20,000 bases of DNA from Saccoglossus kowalevskii (Eukaryota > Hemichordata > Enteropneusta > Harrimaniidae). The notes under the pieces are model-generated. The model made no database searches. It saw only the letters and a list, made by a program, of their open reading frames with translations, and was not told the DNA's origin. Shown piece by piece: positions 9,881-19,680 of the stretch. Each line of letters begins with the position of its first letter. Position 1 is the stretch's first letter. The DNA is taken from positions 1-20,000 of the forward strand of contig NW_003114900.1 in NCBI RefSeq assembly GCF_000003605.2, written 5' to 3'. Made by a program: the position numbers and the translations under genes.

Positions 9881-10570
9881 TGTTAAATGCTGTTATACGC
9901 AGACTCTCCAATGTGTTATTCTCGTACCCCTAGTGTTAAATGCTGTTATACACAGACACTCCAATGTGGTACTCTCGTTCCCCTAGTGTTAAATGTTGTT
10001 ACATATAGACACATCAATGTGTTACTTTCATTCATCCTAGTGTTAAATGCTGTTATAAACAGACATGCCAATGTGTTTCTCTCGTTCATCCTAGTTTTAG
10101 ATGCTGTTATACAGAGACTCTCCAATGTGTCACACTCGTTCACCCTAGTGTTAAATGCTGTTACACACAGACACTCCAATGTGTTACCCTCGTTCGTCCT
10201 AGTTTTAAATGCTGTTATACACAGACACTCCAATGTGTTACTCTCGTTCACCCTAGTGTTAAATGCTGTTATACACAGACACTCCAATGTGGTACGCTCG
10301 TTCTTCCTAGTGTTAAATGCTGTTATACACAGACACTACAATGTGGTACTCTCGTTCATCCTAGAGTTAAATACTGTTATACACATACTCTCCAATGTGG
10401 TACTCTCGTTCATCCTAGTGTTAAATGCTGATATACACAGACACTCCTATTTGGTACTCTCGTACCCCTAGTGTTAAATGCTGTTATACACAGACACTCC
10501 AATGTGGTATTCTCGTACCCCTAGTGTTAAATGCTGTTATACATAGACACTCCAATGTGGTACTCTCATT
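9880..10570. repeat. ~690-bp duplicated mixed segment, left copy
   Basis: This segment recurs at 12983-13673, 3103 bp downstream. Comparing the two by eye, I see only three substitutions over the alignment: gtggtac/gtagtac near 9967, ggtattc/ggtactc near 10508, and gtggtac/gtgttac near 10559. It has several private variants shared by both copies: gttacatatagac, gttttagatgctg, atacagagactctcc, gtgttaccctcgttcgtcc and cactcctatttgg. An E cassette lies at about 10280-10471. Confidence 0.9.
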
Positions 10571-10857
10571 TATCCTGGTGTTAAATGTTGTTATACACAG
10601 ACACACCAATGTGTTACTCTCGTTCATCCTAGTGTTAAATGCTGTTATACACAGACACTCCAATGTGTTACTCTCGTTCACCCTAGTGTTAAATTCTGTT
10701 ATACACAGACACTCCAATGTGTTACTCTCGTTCCCCTAGTGTTAAATGGTGTTATACACAGACACTCCAATGTGTTACTCTCGTTCCCCTAGTGTCAAAT
10801 GCTGTTATACACAGACACTACAATGTGTTACTCTCGTTCCCCTCGTGTCAAATGCTG
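10571..10857. repeat. Mixed 53/54-bp monomers, repeat of the 9.07-9.30 kb segment
   Basis: This stretch matches about 9066-9298 at offset 1505 until about 10745. It then contains one extra 53-bp monomer, after which the offset is 1558. The monomers here are complete, reading aaatggtgtt...cactcc and caaatgctgtt...cactac. The upstream counterpart has a single hybrid of those two, so the upstream copy looks like the deleted one. Confidence 0.75.
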
Positions 10858-10990
10858 TTATACCAGACACTCCAATGTGGTACTCTCTTTCATCCTAGGG
10901 TTAAATGCTGTTATACACAGACACTCCAATGTGGTGCTCTCGTTCATCCTAGTGTTAAATGCTGTTAATGACAGACACTTCAATGTGTTA
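10858..10990. repeat. N cassette, copy preceding B block 4
   Basis: This trio is nearly the same as 9299-9430: gttataccagacactcc with ggtactctctttcatcc, gtggtgctctcg, and gttaatgacagacacttc. It differs by ctagggttaaatg where the other copy has ctagtgttaaatg, and by ctctcattc where the other has ctctcgttc. B-type monomers start directly after it. Confidence 0.75.
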
Positions 10991-11540
10991 CTCTCATTCA
11001 TCCTAGTGTTAAATGCTGTTATACACAGACACTCCAATGTGTTACTCTCGTTCATCCTAGTGTTTAATGCTGTTATACACAGACACTCCAATGTGGTACT
11101 CTCATTCATCCTAGTTTTAAATGCTGTTATACACAGACACACCAATGTGTTACTCTCGTTCATCCTAGAGTTTAATGCTGTTATACCAGACACTCCAATG
11201 TGTTACTCTCGTTCATCCTAGTTTTAAATGCTGTTATACACAGACACACCAATGTGTTACTCTCGTTCATCCTAGTGTTTAATGCTGTTATACACAGACA
11301 TGCCAATGTGTTACTCTCGTTCATCCTAGTTTTAAATGCTGTTATACACAGACTCTTCAATGTGTCACTCTCGTTCACCCTAATGTTAAATGCTGTTATA
11401 CACAGACATGCCAATGTGTTACTCTCTTTCATCCTAGTTTTAAATGCTGTTATACACAGACTCTTCAATGTGTCACTCTCGTTCACCCTAATGTTAAATG
11501 CTGTTATACACAGACACACCAATGTGTTACTCTCGTTCCC
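10991..11540. repeat. B-type block 4 with a two-monomer tandem duplication
   Basis: The 54-bp monomers appear in the B order. A single-base deletion at about 11185 (gttataccagac) interrupts the period. The pair of a catgcc monomer and an actcttcaatgtgtcactc monomer occurs twice in immediate succession, at about 11292-11399 and 11400-11507. The two differ by one base that I can see, ctctcgttc versus ctctctttc. The block ends with cacacc and then gttccccctagtg near 11530-11545. Confidence 0.85.
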
Positions 11541-12890
11541 CCTAGTGTTAAATGCTGTTATACACCAGACACTCCTATGTGGTACTCTCGTACCCCTAGT
11601 ATTAAATGCTGTTATACACAGACACTCCAATGTGGTACGCTCGTTCTTCCAAGTGTTAAATGCTGTTATACACAGACACTCCAATGTGGTACTCTCGTTC
11701 ATCCTAGAGTTAAATGCTGTTACACACAGACACTCCAATGTGTTACTCTCGTTCCCATAGTGTTAAATGCTGTTATACACAGACACATCAATGTGTTACT
11801 CTCATTCATCCTAGTGTTAAATGCTGTTATACACAGACACTCCGATGTGTATCTCGTTCTCCTAATGTTAAATTCTGTTACACACAGACACTCCAATGTG
11901 TTACTCTCGTTTCCCTAGTGTTAAATGCTGTTACACACAGACACTCCAATGTGTTACTCTCGTTCCCCTAGTGTTCAAAGCTGTTAGACACAGACACTCC
12001 AATATGTTACTCTCGTTCCCCTAGTGTTAAATGCTGTTATACACAAACACATCAATGTGTTACTCTCGTTCCCCTAGTGTTAAATGCTGTTATACACAGA
12101 CACATCAATGTGTTACTCTCGTTCCCCTAGTGTTAAATGCTGTTATAAACAGACACATCAATGTGTTACGCTCGTTCCCCTAGTGTTAAATACTGTTATA
12201 CACAGACACTCCAATGTGTTACTCTCGTTCCTCTCGTGTTAAATGCTGTCATACACAGACACTCCAATGTGTTGCTTTCGTTCCCCTGGTATTAAATGCT
12301 GTTATAAACATACACATCAATGTGTTACTCTCGTTCCTCTAGTGTTAAATGCTGTTATAAACAGACACATCAATGCGTTACTCTCGTTCCCCTAGTATTA
12401 AATGCTGATATAAACAGACACATCAATGTGTTACTATCGTTCACCCTAGTGTTAAATGCTGTTATACGCAGACATGCCAATGTGTTACTCTCGTTCACCC
12501 AAGTTTTAAATGCTGTTATACACTGACACTCCAATGTGTTACTCTCGTTCCCCCTAGTGTTAAATGCTGTTATACACAGACACTCCAATGTGGTACGCTC
12601 GTTCTTCCAAGTGTTAAATGCTGTTATACACAGACACTCCAATGTGGTACTCTCGTTCATCCTAGAGTTAAATACTGTTATACACATACACTCCAATGTG
12701 TTACTCTCGTTCATCCTAGTGTTAAATGCTGTTATACACAGACACTCCTATGTGGTACTCTCGTACCCCTAGTATTAAATGCTGTTATACACAGACACAT
12801 CAATGTGTTACTCTCGTTCCCCTAGGGTTAAATGCTGTTATAAACAGACACATCAATGTGTTACGCTCGTTCCCCTAGTGATAAATACTG
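11541..12890. repeat. P-type higher-order unit, copy 4
   Basis: The block opens with tacaccagacactcctatgtgg and part of an E cassette (11590-11705). It then switches within one monomer from agagttaaa (E) to gctgttacacacag (P core). From about 11712 it matches copy 1 at offset 10844, with the 51-bp marker at 11811-11861. One 53-bp monomer, which would lie near 12320, is missing, after which the offset is 10791. An E cassette lies at about 12566-12772. The end, with ctagggttaaatg near 12825, matches the first 340 bp of the window. Confidence 0.85.
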
Positions 12891-12982
12891 TTATACACAG
12901 ACACTCCAATGTGGTACTGTCGTTACCCTAGTGTAAATACTGTTACACACAGACACTCCAATATGTTACTCTCGTTCATCTA
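12891..12982. repeat. Short irregular junction
   Basis: Two monomers carry small deletions: gttaccctagtgtaaatactg lacks a t, and gttcatctagtg lacks a c. Other changes are gtggtactgtcg and ccaatatgttac. The segment joins the tail of P copy 4 to the right copy of the ~690-bp duplicated segment. Confidence 0.6.
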
Positions 12983-13673
12983 GTGTTAAATGCTGTTATA
13001 CGCAGACTCTCCAATGTGTTATTCTCGTACCCCTAGTGTTAAATGCTGTTATACACAGACACTCCAATGTAGTACTCTCGTTCCCCTAGTGTTAAATGTT
13101 GTTACATATAGACACATCAATGTGTTACTTTCATTCATCCTAGTGTTAAATGCTGTTATAAACAGACATGCCAATGTGTTTCTCTCGTTCATCCTAGTTT
13201 TAGATGCTGTTATACAGAGACTCTCCAATGTGTCACACTCGTTCACCCTAGTGTTAAATGCTGTTACACACAGACACTCCAATGTGTTACCCTCGTTCGT
13301 CCTAGTTTTAAATGCTGTTATACACAGACACTCCAATGTGTTACTCTCGTTCACCCTAGTGTTAAATGCTGTTATACACAGACACTCCAATGTGGTACGC
13401 TCGTTCTTCCTAGTGTTAAATGCTGTTATACACAGACACTACAATGTGGTACTCTCGTTCATCCTAGAGTTAAATACTGTTATACACATACTCTCCAATG
13501 TGGTACTCTCGTTCATCCTAGTGTTAAATGCTGATATACACAGACACTCCTATTTGGTACTCTCGTACCCCTAGTGTTAAATGCTGTTATACACAGACAC
13601 TCCAATGTGGTACTCTCGTACCCCTAGTGTTAAATGCTGTTATACATAGACACTCCAATGTGTTACTCTCATT
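12983..13673. repeat. ~690-bp duplicated mixed segment, right copy
   Basis: This is the partner of 9880-10570 at offset 3103, with about three base differences by eye. Both boundaries are sharp. On the left, the sequence before gttatacgcagactctcc differs between the copies. On the right, this copy passes from catttatcc to attgtttaatgctgttataaac, a P-core monomer, while the left copy continues with tggtgttaaatgttg. Confidence 0.9.
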
Positions 13674-14780
13674 TATCCTATTGTTTAATGCTGTTATAAA
13701 CAGACACATCAATGTGTTACTCTCGTTCCCCTAGTGTTAAATGCTGTTATACACAGACACTCCAATGTGTTACTCTCGTTCCCATAGTGTTAAATGCTGT
13801 TATACACAGACACATCAATGTGTTACTCTCATTCATCCTAGTGTTAAATGCTGTTATACACAGACACTCCGATGTGTATCTCGTTCTCCTAATGTTAAAT
13901 TCTGTTACACACAGACACTCCAATGTGTTACTCTCGTTTCCCTAGTGTTAAATGCTGTTACACACAGACACTCCAATGTGTTACTCTCGTTCCCCTAGTG
14001 TTCAATGCTGTTATACACAGACACTCCAATGTGTTACTCTCGTTCCCCTAGTGTTAAATGCTGTTATACACAAACACATCAATGTGTTACTCTCGTTCCC
14101 CTAGTGTTAAATGCTGTTATACACAGATACATCAATGTGTTACTCTCGTTCCCCTAGTGTTAAATGCTGTTATAAACAGACACATCAATGTGTTATGCTC
14201 GTTCCCCTAGTGTTAAATACTGTTATACACAGACACTCCAATGTGTTACTCTCGTTCCTCTCGTGTTAAATGCTGTCATACACAGACACTCCAATGTGTT
14301 GCTTTCGTTCCCCTGGTATTAAATGCTGTTATAATCATACACATCAATGCGTTACTCTCGTTCCCCTTGTGTCAAATGCTGTTATACACAGACACATCAA
14401 TGTGTTACTCTCGTTCCCCTAGTGTTAAATGCTGTTATAAACAGACACATCAATGCGTTACTCTCGTTCCCCTAGTATTAAATGCTGATATAAACAGACA
14501 CATCAATGTGTTACTATCGTTCACCCTAGTGTTAAATGCTGTTATACGCAGACATGCCAATGTGTTACTCTCGTTCATCCAAGTTTTAAATGCTGTTATA
14601 CACAGACACTCCAATGTGTTACTCTCGTTCCCCCTAGTGTTAAATGCTGTTATACACAGACACTCCAATGTGGTACGCTCGTTCTTCCAAGTGTTAAATG
14701 CTGTTATACACAGACACTCCAATGTGGTACTCTCGTTCATCCTAGAGTTTAAATACTGTTATACACATACACTCCAATGT
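13674..14780. repeat. P-type higher-order unit, copy 5
   Basis: The core matches copy 1 at offset 12871, with the 51-bp marker at 13838-13888 and the gttgctttcg marker near 14298. A private variant is ataatcatacacatc near 14332, where other copies read ataaacatacac. An E cassette begins near 14625 but is cut short: the catacactcc monomer near 14770 runs straight into gttcccctagggtt. The cactcctatgtgg monomer and the one after it, present at this point in the 12.7-kb copy, are missing. The agagtttaaatactg monomer has one added t. Confidence 0.85.
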
Positions 14781-16773
14781 GTTACTCTCGTTCCCCTAGG
14801 GTTAAATGCTGTTATAAACAGACACATCAATGTGTTACGCTCGTTCCCCTATTGTTAATACTGTTATACACAGACACTCCAATGTGTTACTCTCGTTTCC
14901 CCTTGTGTAAAATGCTGTCATACTCAGACACTCCAATGTGTTGCTTTCGTTCCCCTGGTGCTAAATTTTTGTTATAAACAGACACATCAATGCGTTACTC
15001 TCGTTCCCCTAGTGTCAAATGCTGATATACACAGACACATCAATGTGTTACTCTCGTTCTCCTGGTGTTAAATGCTGTTATACACAGATACATCAATGTG
15101 TTACTCTCGTTCTCCTAGTGTTAAATGCTGTTATAAACAGACACATCGATGCGTTACTCTCGTTCCCCTAGTATTAAATGCTGATATATACAGACACTCC
15201 AATGTGTTACTCTCGTTCCCCTATTGTTAAATGCTGTTATAAACAGGCACATCAATGTGTTACTCTCGTTCCCCTAGTGTTAAATGCTGTTACACACAGA
15301 CACTCCAATGTGTTACTCTCGTTCCCCTATTGTTTAATGCTGTTATAAACAGACACATCAATGTGTTACTCTCGTTCCCCTAGTGTTAAATGCTGTTACA
15401 CACAGACACTCCAATGTGTTACTCTCGTTCCCATAGTGTTAAATGCTGTTATACACAGACACATCAATGTGTTACTCTCATTCATCCTAGTGTTAAATGC
15501 TGTTATACACAGACACTCCGATGTGTATCTCGTTCTCCTAATGTTAAATTCCGTTACACACAGACACTCCAATGTGTTACTCTCTTTTCCCTAGTGTTAA
15601 ATGCTGTTACACACAGACACTCCAATTTGTTACTCTCGTTCCCCTAGTGTTCAATGCTCTTATACACAGACACTCCAATGTGTTACTCTCGTTCCCCTAG
15701 TGTTAAATGCTGTTATACACAAACACATCAATGTGTTACTCTCGTTCCCCTAGTGTTAAATGCTGTTATACACAGACACATCAATGTGTTACTCTCGTTC
15801 CCCTAGTGTTAAATGCTGTTATAAACAGACACATCAATGTGTTACGCTCGTTCCCCTAGTGTCAAATACTGTTATACACAGACACTCCAATGTGTTACTC
15901 TCGTTCCTCTCGTGTTAAATGCTGTCATACACAGACACTCCAATGTGTTGCTTTCGTTCCCCTGGTATTAAATGCTGTTATAAACATACACATCAATGCG
16001 TTACTCTCGTTCCCCTTGTGTCAAATGCTGTTATACACAGACACATCAATGTGTTACTCTCGTTCCCCTAGTGTTAAATGCTGTTATAAACAGACACATC
16101 AATGCGTTACTCTCGTTCCCCTAGTATTAAATGCTGATATAAACAGACACATCAATGTGTTACTATCGTTCACCCTAGTGTTAAATGCTGTTATACGCAG
16201 ACATGCCAATGTGTTACTCTCGTTCATCCAAGTTTTAAATGCTGTTATACACAGACACTCCAATGTGTTACTCTCGTTCCCCCTAGTGTTAAATGCTGTT
16301 ATACACAGACACTCCAATGTGGTACGCTCGTTCTTCCAAGTGTTAAATGCTGTTATACACAGACACTCCAATGTGGTACTCTCGTTCATCCTAGAGTTAA
16401 ATACTGTTATACACATACACTCTAATGTGTTACTCTCGTTCATCCTAGTGTTAAATGCTGTTATACACAGACACTCCTATGTGGTACTCTCGTACCCCTA
16501 GTATTCAATGCTGTTATACAAAGACACTCCAATGTGGTACTCTCGTACCCCTAGTGTTAAATGCTGTTATACACAGACACTCCAATGTGGTACTTTCATT
16601 TATCCTGGTGTTAAATGCTGTTATACACAGACACACCAATGTGTTACTCTCGTTCATCCTAGTGTTAAATGCTGTTATACACAGACACTCCAATGTGTTA
16701 CTCTCGTTCACCCTAGTGTTAAATGCTGTTATACACAGACACTCCAATGTGTTACTCTCGTTCCCCTAGTGTT
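14781..16773. repeat. P-type higher-order unit, full-length copy 6
   Basis: From about 14785 to 16501 this is an in-register copy of 265-1981 (offset 14520), including the 5' part, the core, the 51-bp marker at 15487-15537 and the E cassette. Differences include attgttaatactg and tttccccttgtgtaaaatg near 14850-14910, aaatttttgttataaac near 14965, and aaattccgttac near 15548. After 16501 it adds monomers with gtattcaatgctg and tacaaagacactcc, then cacacc and cactcc monomers, to about 16773. That 3' extension is also present in copy 7. Confidence 0.85.
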
Positions 16774-18205
16774 AAATGCTGTTATACACAGATACATCAA
16801 ATGTGTTACTCTCGTTCTCCTAGTGTTAAATGCTGTTATAAACAGACACATCGATGCGTTACTCTCGTTCCCCTAGTATTAAATTCTGATATATACAGAC
16901 ACTCCAATGTGTTACTCTCGTTCCCCTATTGTTAAATGCTGTTATAAACAGACACATCAATGTGTTACTCTCGTTCCCCTAGTGTTAAATGCTGTTACAC
17001 ACAGACACTCCAATGTGTTACTCTCGTTCCCCTATTGTTTAATGCTGTTATAAACAGACACATCAATGTGTTACTCTCGTTCCCCTAGTGTTAAATGCTG
17101 TTACACACAGACACTCCAATGTGTTACTCTCGTTCCCATAGTGTTAAATGCTGTTATACACAGACACATCAATGTGTTACTCTCATTCATCCTAGTGTTA
17201 AGTGCTGTTATACACAGACACTCCGATGTGTATCTCGTTCTCCTAATGTTAAATTCCGTTACACACAGACACTCCAATGTGTTACTCTCGTTTCCCTAGT
17301 GTTAAATGCTGTTACACACAGACACTCCAATTTGTTACTCTCGTTCCCCTAGTGTTCAATGCTCTTATACACAGACACTCCAATGTGTTACTCTCGTTCC
17401 CCTAGTGTTAAATGCTGTTATACACAAACACATCAATGTGTTACTCTCGTTCCCCTAGTGTTAAATGCTGTTATACACAGACACATCAATGTGTTACTCT
17501 CGTTCCCCTAGTGTTAAATGTTGTTATAAACAGACACATCAATGTGTTACGCTCGTTCCCCTAGTGTTAAATACTGTTATACACAGACACTCCAATGTGT
17601 TACTCTCGTTCCTCTCGTGTTAAATGCTGTCATACACAGACACTCCAATGTGTTGCTTTCGTTCCCCTGGTATTAAATGCTGTTATAAACATACACATCA
17701 ATGCGTTACTCTCGTTCCCCTTGTGTCAAATGCTGTTATACACAGACACATCAATGTGTTACTCTCGTTCCCCTAATGTTAAATGCTGTTATAAACAGAC
17801 ACATCAATGCGTTACTCTCGTTCCCCTAGTATTAAATGCTGATATAAACAGACACATCAATGTGTTACTATCGTTCACCCTAGTGTTAAATGCTGTTATA
17901 CGCAGACATGCCAATGTGTTACTCTCGTTCATCCAAGTTTTAAATGCTGTTATACACAGACACTCCAATGTGTTACTCTCGTTCCCCCTAGTGTTAAATG
18001 CTGTTATACACAGACACTCCAATGTGGTACGCTCGTTCTTCCAAGTGTTAAATGCTGTTATACACAGACACTCCAATGGGGTACTCTCGTTCATCCTAGA
18101 GTTAAATACTGTTATACACATACACTCTAATGTGTTACTCTCGTTCATGCTAGTGTTAAATGCTGTTTTCCACAGACACTCCTATGTGGTACTCTCGTAC
18201 CCCGA
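16774..18205. repeat. P-type higher-order unit, copy 7
   Basis: This is a copy of 15069-16501 at offset 1705, and the match continues past 18205 to about 18355, giving roughly 1.58 kb of paired sequence. Both copies share aaattccgttac and ccaatttgttac, which the other P copies lack, so these two are sister copies. The 51-bp marker is at 17192-17242 and the gttgctttcg marker near 17653. Private changes are an added a in tcaaatgtg near 16800, caatggggtac near 18076, catgctagtg near 18147 and ctgttttccacag near 18168. Confidence 0.85.
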
Positions 18206-19680
18206 GTATTCAATGCTGTTATACAAAGACACTCCAATGTGGTACTCTCGTACCCCTAGTGTTAAATGCTGTTATACACAGACACTCCAATGTGGTACTT
18301 TCATTTATCCTGGTGTTAAATGCTGTTATACACAGACACACCAATGTGTTACTCTCGTTCACCCTAGTGTTAAATGCTGTTATACACAGACACTCCAATG
18401 TGTTACCCTCGTTCATCCTAGTTTTAAGAGCTGTTATACACAGACACTCCAATGTGTTACTCTCGTTCACCCTAGTGTTAAATGCTGTTATACACAGACA
18501 CTCCAATGTGGTACGCTCGTTCTTCCTAGTGTTAAATGCTGTTATACACAGACACTCCAATGTGGTGCTCTCGTTCATCCTAGAGTTAAATACTGTTATA
18601 CACGTACACTCCAATGTGTTACTCTCGTTCATCCTAGTGTTAAATGCTGTTATACACAGACACTCCTATGTGGTACTCTCGTACCCCTAGTGTTAAATGC
18701 TGTTATACACAGACACTCCAATGTGGTACTCTCGTACCTCTAGTGTTAAATGCTGTTATACACAGACACACCAATGTGTTACTCTCGTTCACCCTAGTTT
18801 TAAATGCTGTTATACACAGACACTCCAATGTGTTACTCTCGTTCCCCTAGTGTTAAATGCTGTTATACACAGACACTCCAATGTGTTACTCTCGTTCCCC
18901 TAGTGTCAAATGCTTTTATACACAGACACTACAATGTGTTACTCTCGTTCCCCTCATGTCAAATACTGTTACACACAGACATTCCATTGTGTTACTCTCA
19001 TTTATCCTAGTGTTAAATGCTGTTGTACACAGACACACCAATGTTTTACTCTTGTTCTTTCTAGTGTTAAATGCTGTTTTACACCGACTCTCCAATGTGT
19101 TACTCTCGTTCACCCTAGTGTTAAATGCTGTATACCAGACACTCCAATGTGGTACACTCGTTCATCCTAGTGTTAAATGCTGTTATACTCAGACACTCCA
19201 ATATGTTACTCTCATTCATCCTAGTGTTAAATGCTGTTATACACAGACACTCCTATGTGGTACTCTCGTACCCCTAGTGTTAAATGCTGTTATACACAGA
19301 CACACCAATGTGGTACTCTCGTACCCCTAGTGTTAAATGCTGTTATACACAGACACACCAATGTGTTACTCTCGTTCATCCTAGTGTTAAATGCTGTTAT
19401 ACACAGACACTCCAATGTGTTACTCTCGTTCATCCTAGTTTTAAATGCTGTTATACACAGACACTCCAATGTGTTACTCTCGTTCCCCCTAGTGTCAAAT
19501 GCTGTTTTACACCGACTCTCCCATGTGTTACTCTTGTTCACCCTAGTGTTAAATGCTGTTATACACAGACACACCAATGTTTTACTCTCATACCCCCTAC
19601 GGTTAAATGATGTTATACACATATACTCCAATATGGTACTCTCGTTCACCCAAGTGTTAAATGTTGTTAAACCAGACACT
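18206..19680. repeat. Mixed segment of E, P and divergent monomers
   Basis: The first ~150 bp continue the copy of 16501-16650. An E cassette lies at about 18485-18690, with cacgtacactcc. Mostly ordinary 53-bp monomers follow to about 18955. Around 18956-19130 the monomers are more divergent: cattccattgtg, attttactcttgttctttc-like and ttttacaccgactctcc. A second ttttacaccgactctcc monomer is at 19505-19521, 428 bp or 8 monomers later. The closing monomers, with ggttaaatgatgtt, acatatactccaatatgg and gttaaaccagacactcc, are irregular and lead into the last B block. Confidence 0.7.

Noticed and set aside
17595-18743. 382-codon open frame across P copy 7
   Set aside because: It is made of satellite monomers read in changing phases as 53- and 54-bp units alternate. 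Copies in other P units break at different points, which is not expected of a maintained gene.
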